Source: Streptomyces atratus (lineage in GTDB: Bacteria > Actinomycetota > Actinomycetes > Streptomycetales > Streptomycetaceae). From it: a DNA stretch of 35,763 bases. Below are positions 1-9,111 of this stretch, in pieces; within the stretch, counting starts at the first letter, position 1; every line of letters begins with the position of its first letter. The notes under the pieces are model-generated. The model saw only the letters and a program-made list of their open reading frames with translations, was not told the DNA's origin and searched no databases. A program made the position numbers and the translations under genes. Location: NCBI RefSeq assembly GCF_014648655.1, contig NZ_BMRN01000053.1, positions 1 through 35,763 of the forward strand. The letters are read 5' to 3'.

Positions 1-3000
1 CCCACATACAACTCACCCACCACACCGAACGGCACCACACCCAAACCACCATCCAGCACATACACCCGCGTATTCCACAAAGGACCACCCACCACCACAG
101 AACCGTCAGCGAGAGGTGTCCCCGCCGGGATGTGGTGGTCCAGGCAGCCCACGGTGGTCTCGGTCGGGCCGTAGTGGTTGACGACGTCCGCCTCGGGGTG
201 CGCGACGCGCCACGCGGTCAGCTGGTCGGCGCGCAACGCCTCGCCGCCGACGACGAGTTGGGCGGTGGGCACGAAAACCTCCGGCAGCGTCTCCAGGATG
301 GGCAGGTGCGACGGGGTGACCTTGGCGAAGGTGAGGCCGCCCGGCACGTCCAGCCGCTCGTCGAGGTCGGCGACGTACAGGCAGCCGCCGGCGAGCAGCG
401 TGCCGTACAGAGCAGTGAGTCCGAGGTCGAAGGAGAGCGGCGAGTGCAGCAGGGTCCGCCCGGCGAGGCCCGGGTACCGGGCCACGCAGTGCAGCGCGTA
501 GTTGACCAGGGAGCGCTGTTCGACCACGACGCCCTTGGGGCGGCCGGTGGAGCCCGAGGTGTAGATGACGTACGCGGCGTCATCCGCCCGGCCGTTCACC
601 CGCGGCGGGTCGGCGGGCCGCCCGGACAGCGCGGCGACCGTGTCGTCCGTGTCCAGGAGCAGCAGCGGGAGGTCCGCCTCGGCCAGCGCGGGGGTGCCGG
701 CCAGTGTCCCGGTCGAGGTCACCAGGAGGGCGGGCCGGGCGTCCGCGAGCACCGCGGCCAGCCGGGTACCCGGCTGGTCCGCGTCGAGCGGCAGATACGC
801 GGCGCCGGCCTTGCCCACGGCCAGCATCGCGGCCACCGCGTCGGCCGACCGCGGCAGCGCGAGGGCGATCAGCGTCTCGGTTCCCGCGCCCCGCTCGGCC
901 AGCAGCCGGGCGAGCCGGTTGGCGCGCGCGTCGAGCTGGGCGTACGTCAGGCGGAGCGTGCCGTCGACGACGGCGGGGGCGTCCGGGGCGAGCGCCGCAC
1001 GCTCCTGGAACAGCTGCGCCAGCGTGGTGTCCGGCACCTGATGGGCGGTGTCGTTGCGGGTCACCAGGAGTTCGTGCCGCTCGGCCGGGTCAAGGACGTC
1101 GAGGGCGCCGAGCCGGCTGCCGGGGTCGGCAAGGGCGGCCTCCAGGAGGCGGACCAGGCGGGACGCGAACGACTCCACCGTGGACCGGTCGAACAGGTCG
1201 GCCGAGTAGCCCACCGACCCTTCGACACCGGCGGGTTCGCCGTGCCCGTCGAAGGTCTCGGAGAGGCTGAACTGGAGGTCGGTCTTGGCCATGTCGGGGT
1301 CGTGGTCCAGCGCCTCGGCGGCCAGTTCGGGCAGCGTGAAGTCGGCGCGGGTCAGGTTCTGCAGCAGCAGCTTCACCTGGAAGAGCGGGTGCCGGTTGAG
1401 CACGCGCCGCGGGTTGAGGGCCGCGACCAGCCGCTCGAAGGGCAGGTCCTGGTGGGCGAAGGCGGCGACGTCGGCCTGCCGGACCCGCTCCAGGAGCTCC
1501 TCGAAGGTGGGGTCGCCCGCGCTGTCCACGCGCAGCACCAGGGAGTTGATGAAGTAGCCGACGAGAGGGTCGAGGGCTTCCTCGCCGCGGCCGTGCACGG
1601 AGGTGCCCACCGGGATGTCGGTACCGGCGCCGAGCCGGGACAGCAGCGCCGTGAGCGCGGTGTGCAGGACCATGAACGGGGTGGCGCCGCGCTCCCGGGC
1701 CAGCCGGAGCAGCGCGCGGTGCGTTCCGGCGGTCAGCCGGAAGGGGACGCGGCCGCCCGGCAGTCCGGTCCCGACCGGCCGCGACCGGTCGAAGGGCAGC
1801 GGCAGTTCCTCCGGCAGGTTTGCCAACTTTGCGGTCCAATAGGCGAGTTGACGACTGATGAGACTGTCCGGATCTGAATCGTCACCGAGCAGCTCGTTCT
1901 GCCACAGGACGTAGTCGGCGTACTGCACCGGGAGGGGCTCCCAAGCGGGCGTCTCGCCGTCGAGGGCGGCTGCGTACGCCTCGGACAGGTCGCGGGCCAG
2001 CGGCGCCGACGACCAGCCGTCGCCGGCGATGTGGTGCACGACGACGACCAGCACGTGCTCGCGCTCGCCGGTCCTCAACAGGGTGGTGCGCAGCGGTGGT
2101 TGCGTGACGAGGTCGAAGCCCTCCCCTGCGGCCCGGGCGATCGGCGCGGCCGGGTCCTGCCCCACGGCGTCGACCACGGTCAGGGCCGGGGCGGCCGCGG
2201 CGAGGTCGAGGACGACCTGGCGGGGTTCGCCGTCGACCTCCGGGAAGACGGTCCGCAGACTCTCGTGCCGGGCCACCACCGCGGCGAACGCCGCTTCGAG
2301 CGCCCGCGTGTCCAGTTCACCGGTCAGGCGCACCACGAACGGGATGTTGTAGGTGCCCTGCGTGGTCTCCAGCCGGTTGATGAACCACAGCCCACGCTGG
2401 ACGTGCGACAGCGGCAGCGCCTCGGGCCGGTCGCGGCGCACCAGGCCCGGGCGGGGCCGGCCGGTGGCCATGAGGCGCGCCGCCAGGGCGGCCGGGGTCG
2501 GCGCCTCGAAGACCGCGGCGACCCGTGCCTCCAGGCCGAGCACCGAGCGGATCCGGGACATCAGGCGAGTGGCGAGCAGCGAATGTCCGCCCAGCTCGAA
2601 GAAGTTGTCGTCCACCCCGACCCGGCCGACGCCGAGGACGTCGGCGAACAGCATGCACAGCAGCTCTTCCTGCGCGGTCCGCGGGGCCCGGCCCGCCGTG
2701 GCCGGCCCGCCGGGCTCCTCGGGTGTCGCCAGCGCCTTGCGGTCGGTCTTCCCGTTGGGGGTGAGCGGTATGGCCTCCAGGGCGTGCACCGCCGAGGGCA
2801 CCAGGTGGTCGGGCAGCGCGCGGGCCAGCGCCTCGCGAACCGCCCGGGGGTCCGCGTCCCCCACCACGTGGGCGACGAGCCGCGGGAGGCCGCCGGGGCC
2901 CGTCGTCACAGTGGCGACGGCGTCCTTCACCCCGGGCTGTTCGCGCAGCCGCGCCTCGACCTCGCCGAGCTCGATGCGCCGGCCCCGGATCTTTACCTGG

Positions 3001-6000
3001 TTGTCCCGGCGGCCGAGGAACTCCAGCTGTCCGTCCGGCAGATACCGCACCCGGTCTCCGGTGCGGTACAGCCTGCCGCCCCCGGTCCCGTACGGGTCGG
3101 CCACGAAGGTGTGCGCGGTCCTGGCCGGGTCACCGAGATAGCCGCGCCCCACGCCGACGCCCGCGACGTACAGGTCGCCCACCACGCCGACCGGTACGGG
3201 CTGGAGCTCGTCGCTGAGCACGTACAGGCGGGTGTTGCGGATCGCCCGGCCGATCGGCGCGGTCGTGCGCCCGGCTCCCTGGTCGCGGGTGATGACAGCG
3301 TGGGTGACGTCGTCCGAACACTCGGTGGGGCCATAGGCGTTGACGACCGGGATCGCCGGGAAGCGGGCGCACCAGCGGCGGCACAGCTCGCCGGGCAGCT
3401 CCTCGCCGGTGACGACCAGCCACCGCAGATCCGGCAGAGCGGGTACGGGGGTGTCCTCGTCCCAGGCCTCCAGCGCGGCGCGCAGCAGCGAGGGCACCAC
3501 TTCCAGGACGGTCGCCCGCTCGCGGACCACCCACCGGAAGAGCTCGTCCGGGTCCGCCGCGACCGCCCTGCCCACGGCGAACGTCCGACCGCCGACGAGC
3601 AGCGGGGAGATCATCTGCCAGATGGAGATGTCGAAGGTCAGCGGGGCGTTCTGCACGACGGTGTCCGTCGCGGTGAGGCCGAGGTCCCCGACCTTGGCCA
3701 GCAGGTGGTTGTTCATGCCGCGGTGGTGCACCATCGCGCCCTTGGGGCGGCCCGTGGAACCCGAGGTGAAGATGGTGTACGCCAGCTGGTCGGCGACCGG
3801 GGCCGCCGGTCGTGCCGGGCGCGCGATGCCGGGCTCCCCGATCCGCAGGACCGTCACCGGGCGTCCGGCGGCCGCCGCGATGGCGTCGGCGAGGTCGCCG
3901 TGCTCCGGGCCGGCCAGCAGCAGGGGCGCGTCCGCGTCGGTCAGCAGTTCGGCCGAGCGTTCGGCCGGCGCGTCGGTGTCCAGCGGGAGGTACGCGGCCG
4001 AGGCCGCGAGGGCGGCCAGGAACCCGACGACGGGCAGACGGCCGCGGTCGGCGAGGACCGCGACGAGCGTCTCGGGAGCGGCGCCCGACTCCTGGATGCG
4101 GGCGGCCAGGTTGTCGGTGTGGTCGACGAGTTCTCGGTAGGTGAGGTCGCCGTCCTCGTCGGTGACCGCGACGGCGGACGGCTGTTGGGCGGCCAGCGAC
4201 CGGACGCGGGCGACCACGTCGTGGAGGGACTCGGCCGCGGCGGTCTCGTTCCACTCCCGCAGCAGACGCCGGTGCTCCTGTGCGTCAAGGAGGGGGACAC
4301 GGCCGATCCGGGTGTCCGGGTCGGCGGCGAAGGCCCTCAGCAGCCGGCCGTACCTGGCCAACAGGGCTTCGGCGGTGGCCTGTTCGAAGACGTCGGCCCG
4401 GTACTCCAGGGCGATCAGCAGGCCGTCCGCGGCGCCGTCGGCGGTGAGAGCCTCGCGGACGTTGAGCGACAGATCGAACTTCGCGTTGCCCGCGGGCAGG
4501 TCGAGCAGCCCCAGCTCCAGTCCGGCGACGGACGGCAGCGCGCGCCGGGAGCTGTCCATCGACAGCATCACCTGGAAGAGCGGGTGCCGGGACATCGAGC
4601 GCGCCGGGTTGAGGGTCTCGACGAGCCGCTCGAACGGCAGGTCCTGGTGGTCGTAGGCGGCGAGCGAGAACTCCCGTGTCCGCGCGAGCAGTTCACGGAA
4701 GGTGGGGTCGCCGGAGGTGTCGGTGCGCAGCACCACCGTGTTGGCGAAGAAGCCGACCAGGTCGGCCAGGGCCTCGTCGGGACGGCTGGCCACCGGGGCG
4801 CCGACTGCGATGTCGTCACCCGCGCCGTGCCTGCTCAGCGTGACCGCAAGCGCGGTCTGGAGCACCATGAACGTGCTGGCGCCGGTGGCCCGGGCGAGCT
4901 TGGCGATACGGCGGTGCGGCTCCGCGTCCAGGCGGAGCACCAGGTGTCCCGAGGGCACGGCGCCCGCGCCGGCCGAGTGCGGCCGGTCGAAGGGCAGGTC
5001 GATGTGGTCCGGCAGCCCGGCCAGTGCCCGCTTCCAGAAGTCGGCCTGCCTGGCGACGACGCTGTCGGGGTCCGTCTCGTCGCCGAGGGCGCGGCGCTGC
5101 CAGACGGCGTAGTCGGCGTACTGCACGGGCAGCGGGGCGAGGTCCGGCGCGTGTCCGTCCCGGCGCGCCGTGTATGCGGCGGTCAGGTCGCGCAGCAGCG
5201 GACCGAACGACTCGGCGTCGGCCGCGATGTGGTGCAGCAACAGGAGCAGCACGTGCCGGTCGGGGGCGAGGGAGAACAGCGTGGCGCGCAGTGGGGGTTC
5301 GGAGGCGAGGTCGAAGGGCCGGGCCACGGCCGCGGTGAGCTCGTCGTACAGCCGGTCGTCGTCGGAGTCTGCGAGCGACAGCCGCGGCCGGGACGCGGGG
5401 CCCGCGTCGACAATGTGCTGGACCGGCACGCCGGCCCGCTCCCGGTAGAGGGTGCGCAGGCTCTCGTGGCGGTCGGTGAGGTCGCCGAGCGCGGCTTCCA
5501 GCGCGCCGCCGTCCAGGGCGCCGTCCAGGGTGAGGACGAGGGGGATGTGGTAGGCGGCGCTCGGCCCGTCGAGGCGGCCGATGAACCACAACCGCCGCTG
5601 GGCGAAAGAGAGTTCCAGGTCGCCGTCGCGCGGTACGGGCACCGGCCCGGTGGACGCGTCCGCCGTGCCCGCCTCGCCCGTGAGGCGTGCGGTCAGCTCG
5701 CGTACGGTCGGCGCGTCGAAAACCGTCTCGACGCCGCACTCGACGCCGAGCCCGGAACGGATCAGCAGCACCAGGCGGGCCACTTGGAGAGAGTGTCCGC
5801 CCAGGTCGAAGAAGTTGTCGTCGATGTTGACGCGTTCGGTCTTGAGCACCTGGGCGAAGAGCGCGCACAGGGCGCTCTCGCGCGCGTTGCGCGGTGCGGT
5901 GCCGGAGCTTTCCTCCGCGGCGACCGGGTCCGGCAGCGCCTTGCGGTCGGTCTTTCCGTTGGGGGTGACCGGTATCGCGTCGAGGACCGTGAAGGTCGCG

Positions 6001-8828
6001 GGGACCAGATAGGCCGGGAGCAGCTCGGCGAGTTCGTCCCGTACCGCGGCAGGATCGACGGCGGCGCCGTCGATCGGCACGAGGTACGCGGCGAGCGCGG
6101 GGGCGCCGTTCGCGTCCGGACGTACGACGACGGCGGCCTGGGCGACGGCGGGCAGCCTCAGCAGGGCGTTTTCGGCCTCGCCGGGCTCGATCCGGTAGCC
6201 GCGGATCTTGACCTGTTCGTCCGCGCGGCCGACGAACTCCAGTGTCCCGTCGCGGCGTTGGCGCACCAGGTCCCCGGTGCGGTACATGCGCTCGCCGGGG
6301 GCCCCGAAGGGGTTGGCGACGAAGCGCTCGCCGCTGAGCGCCGGACGGCCGAGGTAACCGCGGGCGACTCCGGTGCCCGCGACATACAGCTCTCCCGGCA
6401 CGCCGGGCGGCACCGGGGCGAGCCCGGAGTCGAGCACGTGAACGCACGTCCCGTCGAGGGCGCCGCCGATGGGCGGCTCCCCGTCACCGGTGAGCGGCCC
6501 GCTCATGGTGGCGGCCACGGTGATCTCCGTGGGTCCGTAGGCGTTGACCACGAGGTGCTTGGCCGACCAGCGGGCGGCCACCTCGGCGGGGCACGCCTCG
6601 CCGCCCACGAAGAAGGCCATGTCCGGCGGCAGGTCGCCCTCCGGGTCCAGTACGGCCAGCGAGGACGGCGGCAGCAGGGCGTGGGTGATGCCGGCCTGCC
6701 GGGTGAACTCGGCCAGCGGGTGGCCGGGCAGCAGCCTCTCTCCCGGGGCGAACACCAGGGTCGCCCCGGTCAGCAGGCTCATGCACAGTTCGAGGACCAC
6801 GGCGTCGAAGCCCATGGACGCGAACTGCAGCACCCGGCTGCCCGGCCGCACCCCGAGGTGCGCGACGACGGCCCGCGTCAGGTTCGGGATGCCGGCGTGG
6901 GTGACGACGACGCCCTTGGGCTGCCCGGTGGAGCCCGAGGTGTAGATCACGTACGCGGGGCAGTCCGCGGTCAGCGGGGCCGTGCGCTCCGCGTCGGTGA
7001 GGTCGTCGGCCGCGTACCCCCCGAGCGAGGCCGTGGTGTCGGGCGCGTCGAGCACGAGGGTGGGGGCGTCCGTACCGGCCACCAGGGAGGCGGTGCCGGC
7101 CGCCACCACGACGCAGGTGGGCGCGGCGTCGTCGAGGATGTGGCCGATGCGCCGCGCGGGGTAGCCGGGGTCGACGGGCACGTACGCGGCGCCCGCCTTC
7201 AGCACGCCGAGCGCGGCGACGGCGAACAGCTCCGAACGGGGCAGGAGCAGCGCTACCCGGTCCTCGTGCCCGACGCCCCGGGCCGCCAGCAGCCGGGCGA
7301 GGCGGTTGGCCCTGCTGTTGAGTTCCGCGTAGTCGAGCGTGGTGCCCTCGCACTCGACGGCGGTGACCGCGGGCGTCCGGCGCACCTGCTGCTCGAAGAG
7401 GGCGGGCAGCGTGGGGCCCGGCTCGTGGGGGGCGGTGGGCGGCGGCACCGCGGCCGCGTACTCCTCGTCGCCGAGCAGGCCGACGCGCCCCACGAAGGTG
7501 CTGGGCTCGGCCGACGCGCGTGCCATGCGTCCGAGGAAGTCGATGTAGCGGTCCTGGTGGGCGGCGAGTTCACCGGCGTCGTACAGCCCGGGGTGGGCGT
7601 CGAAGTCCACCCGGATCCCGCGGTCGCCGACCCGGTCGTATACCGATATCGCCAGGTCCTCGATGAGGCGCTGCGACATGTTGTGGGCGTCCGCCCGGCT
7701 GCCGGCGAAGCGCACGTCGTAGTCGAACGGCACGATGTTGAGCTGCGGTCCGAAGTACCTGCGGTGGTCCCTGGGCAGCCCCAGGTCGCCGCGGAGTTCC
7801 TCGCCCCGGTAGCGCTGGTGGCTCATCACCCCCCGCACGGCGGACCGCGCGCCGTCCAGGAGTGCCCGGACCGTCATGGCGGGGTCGACCGGGACGCGCA
7901 GCGGCAGGACGTTCGCCGCCATGCCGGGCGCCTTGAAGGACCGTTCGCTGGTCCGGCCGGTCACCGAGAGACCGAGGATCACCTCCGGGTTCCCGGTCAT
8001 CCGGTGCAGGAACGCGGCGGTGGCGGCGACGATGATCCGGGACCGGGAGACACCGGCCCGCTCGGCCGCCTCCGTCAAGGCGCGGTGGACCTCGGCGGGC
8101 AGGTGGGCGCTGCGCCGGATGAAGTCCGCGGTGGGCCGTAGCGGGCGGGGCGACAGGGCCACCGGATCGGGCCGGTCGGCGTACTGCCCGAGCCAGAACT
8201 CCCGGTCTGCGGCGAACTCGGGCGACCGGCGGTAGGCGAGGTCCTCGGTGAGCAGGGTGCGCACGGACTCGAAGGGCGCGGGGCCCGGGTCCCGGCCCTC
8301 CACCAGTGCCGTATAGACCTGTGCGACCCTGCGGACGAGCAGTCCGGCGCCCACCCCGTCGAGGAGGATGTGGTGGTACGCGTGGTACCAGTACCAGCGG
8401 TCCGCGGCGATCCGGAAGAGCGCGTAGGTGAACAGCGGTGCCTCGGTGAGCTCCATCGGCCGGCCGAGGTCCCGCTCCATCCACTCCACGGCGGCGCGCC
8501 GCGGATCGGCCTCGGCGGAGACGTCGACGACGTTCAGCCGCCAGTCGGGCCTCACGCCGATCCGCTGCCGCGGTCCGTCGTCGGTGTCCAGGAACGCGAT
8601 GTGCAGGGTGTCGGTCTCGTCGGTCACCTGGCGCAGGGCCCGCTCGAAGAGCTCGGGGTCCACCGACCCGTGGATCTCCAGGTATTCGGAGGCCCGGAAG
8701 ATCGCCAGGTCCGGATCGACCCGCTGCGCGAACCAGACTCCTGCCTGCGCACCGGTCAGCGGGAATTCCCGCGCATCGGCCGGCGTGAGTTCCTGCTCGG
8801 CATCGGCGAAAGACCGCGATCGATCCAT
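1..8828 (-). CDS. Non-ribosomal peptide synthetase, C-A-T-C-A-T-C-A(partial), 3' end outside window
   Basis: Multimodular peptide synthetase; about 2,942 codons are visible and the frame is open to the left edge. Approximate order by residue: C1 15-450 (HHILLDG, H152), A1 475-965, T1 (GGHSL, Ser1013), C2 1070-1510 (HHIAADA, H1199), A2 1540-2030, T2 (GGHSL, Ser2083), C3 2140-2575 (HHIAGDG, H2265), A3 from about 2600. No epimerase or methyltransferase is seen between modules. Pocket codes read by alignment to PheA: A1 DALLFGAVAK (hydrophobic, substrate unclear), A2 DIWEVTADDK (acidic pocket, so probably a cationic amino acid), A3 DLTKVGHVGK (matches the aspartate code; the last K of A3 lies outside the window and is assumed). 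Starting with a C domain means the first acyl group comes from a separate carrier protein, most likely the pyrrolyl carrier encoded upstream. ATG at 8828 has GAGGAG just before it. No MbtH-like gene is visible. Confidence 0.97.
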   Translation of the reverse strand, partial: MDRSRSFADAEQELTPADAREFPLTGAQAGVWFAQRVDPDLAIFRASEYLEIHGSVDPELFERALRQVTDETDTLHIAFLDTDDGPRQRIGVRPDWRLNVVDVSAEADPRRAAVEWMERDLGRPMELTEAPLFTYALFRIAADRWYWYHAYHHILLDGVGAGLLVRRVAQVYTALVEGRDPGPAPFESVRTLLTEDLAYRRSPEFAADREFWLGQYADRPDPVALSPRPLRPTADFIRRSAHLPAEVHRALTEAAERAGVSRSRIIVAATAAFLHRMTGNPEVILGLSVTGRTSERSFKAPGMAANVLPLRVPVDPAMTVRALLDGARSAVRGVMSHQRYRGEELRGDLGLPRDHRRYFGPQLNIVPFDYDVRFAGSRADAHNMSQRLIEDLAISVYDRVGDRGIRVDFDAHPGLYDAGELAAHQDRYIDFLGRMARASAEPSTFVGRVGLLGDEEYAAAVPPPTAPHEPGPTLPALFEQQVRRTPAVTAVECEGTTLDYAELNSRANRLARLLAARGVGHEDRVALLLPRSELFAVAALGVLKAGAAYVPVDPGYPARRIGHILDDAAPTCVVVAAGTASLVAGTDAPTLVLDAPDTTASLGGYAADDLTDAERTAPLTADCPAYVIYTSGSTGQPKGVVVTHAGIPNLTRAVVAHLGVRPGSRVLQFASMGFDAVVLELCMSLLTGATLVFAPGERLLPGHPLAEFTRQAGITHALLPPSSLAVLDPEGDLPPDMAFFVGGEACPAEVAARWSAKHLVVNAYGPTEITVAATMSGPLTGDGEPPIGGALDGTCVHVLDSGLAPVPPGVPGELYVAGTGVARGYLGRPALSGERFVANPFGAPGERMYRTGDLVRQRRDGTLEFVGRADEQVKIRGYRIEPGEAENALLRLPAVAQAAVVVRPDANGAPALAAYLVPIDGAAVDPAAVRDELAELLPAYLVPATFTVLDAIPVTPNGKTDRKALPDPVAAEESSGTAPRNARESALCALFAQVLKTERVNIDDNFFDLGGHSLQVARLVLLIRSGLGVECGVETVFDAPTVRELTARLTGEAGTADASTGPVPVPRDGDLELSFAQRRLWFIGRLDGPSAAYHIPLVLTLDGALDGGALEAALGDLTDRHESLRTLYRERAGVPVQHIVDAGPASRPRLSLADSDDDRLYDELTAAVARPFDLASEPPLRATLFSLAPDRHVLLLLLHHIAADAESFGPLLRDLTAAYTARRDGHAPDLAPLPVQYADYAVWQRRALGDETDPDSVVARQADFWKRALAGLPDHIDLPFDRPHSAGAGAVPSGHLVLRLDAEPHRRIAKLARATGASTFMVLQTALAVTLSRHGAGDDIAVGAPVASRPDEALADLVGFFANTVVLRTDTSGDPTFRELLARTREFSLAAYDHQDLPFERLVETLNPARSMSRHPLFQVMLSMDSSRRALPSVAGLELGLLDLPAGNAKFDLSLNVREALTADGAADGLLIALEYRADVFEQATAEALLARYGRLLRAFAADPDTRIGRVPLLDAQEHRRLLREWNETAAAESLHDVVARVRSLAAQQPSAVAVTDEDGDLTYRELVDHTDNLAARIQESGAAPETLVAVLADRGRLPVVGFLAALAASAAYLPLDTDAPAERSAELLTDADAPLLLAGPEHGDLADAIAAAAGRPVTVLRIGEPGIARPARPAAPVADQLAYTIFTSGSTGRPKGAMVHHRGMNNHLLAKVGDLGLTATDTVVQNAPLTFDISIWQMISPLLVGGRTFAVGRAVAADPDELFRWVVRERATVLEVVPSLLRAALEAWDEDTPVPALPDLRWLVVTGEELPGELCRRWCARFPAIPVVNAYGPTECSDDVTHAVITRDQGAGRTTAPIGRAIRNTRLYVLSDELQPVPVGVVGDLYVAGVGVGRGYLGDPARTAHTFVADPYGTGGGRLYRTGDRVRYLPDGQLEFLGRRDNQVKIRGRRIELGEVEARLREQPGVKDAVATVTTGPGGLPRLVAHVVGDADPRAVREALARALPDHLVPSAVHALEAIPLTPNGKTDRKALATPEEPGGPATAGRAPRTAQEELLCMLFADVLGVGRVGVDDNFFELGGHSLLATRLMSRIRSVLGLEARVAAVFEAPTPAALAARLMATGRPRPGLVRRDRPEALPLSHVQRGLWFINRLETTQGTYNIPFVVRLTGELDTRALEAAFAAVVARHESLRTVFPEVDGEPRQVVLDLAAAAPALTVVDAVGQDPAAPIARAAGEGFDLVTQPPLRTTLLRTGEREHVLVVVVHHIAGDGWSSAPLARDLSEAYAAALDGETPAWEPLPVQYADYVLWQNELLGDDSDPDSLISRQLAYWTAKLANLPEELPLPFDRSRPVGTGLPGGRVPFRLTAGTHRALLRLARERGATPFMVLHTALTALLSRLGAGTDIPVGTSVHGRGEEALDPLVGYFINSLVLRVDSAGDPTFEELLERVRQADVAAFAHQDLPFERLVAALNPRRVLNRHPLFQVKLLLQNLTRADFTLPELAAEALDHDPDMAKTDLQFSLSETFDGHGEPAGVEGSVGYSADLFDRSTVESFASRLVRLLEAALADPGSRLGALDVLDPAERHELLVTRNDTAHQVPDTTLAQLFQERAALAPDAPAVVDGTLRLTYAQLDARANRLARLLAERGAGTETLIALALPRSADAVAAMLAVGKAGAAYLPLDADQPGTRLAAVLADARPALLVTSTGTLAGTPALAEADLPLLLLDTDDTVAALSGRPADPPRVNGRADDAAYVIYTSGSTGRPKGVVVEQRSLVNYALHCVARYPGLAGRTLLHSPLSFDLGLTALYGTLLAGGCLYVADLDERLDVPGGLTFAKVTPSHLPILETLPEVFVPTAQLVVGGEALRADQLTAWRVAHPEADVVNHYGPTETTVGCLDHHIPAGTPLADGSVVVGGPLWNTRVYVLDGGLGVVPFGVVGELYV

Positions 8829-9111
8829 AGCTCCTCGACATTCACCTGATGGGGGGCAACTCAAGGAGGACGGGGCTCTCCGCCGTGGACACGCGCACGA
8901 TGTGGAGAGGGAATTGACCGTGCTGAATCATGTGCCCTGATCATTCGGACTGAACTCGCTCCGACCGGCGCCCGTCTACCCATTACTCACTTCCGTGACA
9001 CTATCCAGGGGGTGTCCTGTACACCTGGACGGCCGCTATACGGATATCTGCCGCGCGAGGAATTCGGCAGGGTATTTCATCGGCCCCGCCTGCCGGTGGC
9101 CGGGCGTGCGG
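8829..9111. other. 283-bp spacer between dioxygenase gene and NRPS gene
   Basis: This is the only sizeable gap in the minus-strand operon, so the NRPS may have its own promoter as well as read-through. It holds the NRPS ribosome-binding site (GAGGAG, 8831-8836) and an imperfect dyad at 9004-9029. I found no convincing -35/-10 pair and no gene. Confidence 0.6.
9004..9029. promoter_or_regulatory. Imperfect dyad upstream of NRPS gene
   Basis: GGTGT (9011-9015) and ACACC (9021-9025) face each other across five bases. They are flanked by TCCAGG (9004-9009) and CCTGGA (9024-9029), so the longer arms are offset by a few unpaired Gs. It lies about 175 bp before the NRPS start. It could be an operator or an RNA hairpin in the leader; no cognate regulator is evident. 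Confidence 0.3.

Noticed and set aside
2031..8141. A very long open frame on the plus strand opposite the NRPS gene
   Set aside because: It is the antisense shadow of a GC-rich gene: composition is Arg/Gly/Val/Gln-rich, no domain is recognisable, and the minus strand gives perfect NRPS motifs throughout.
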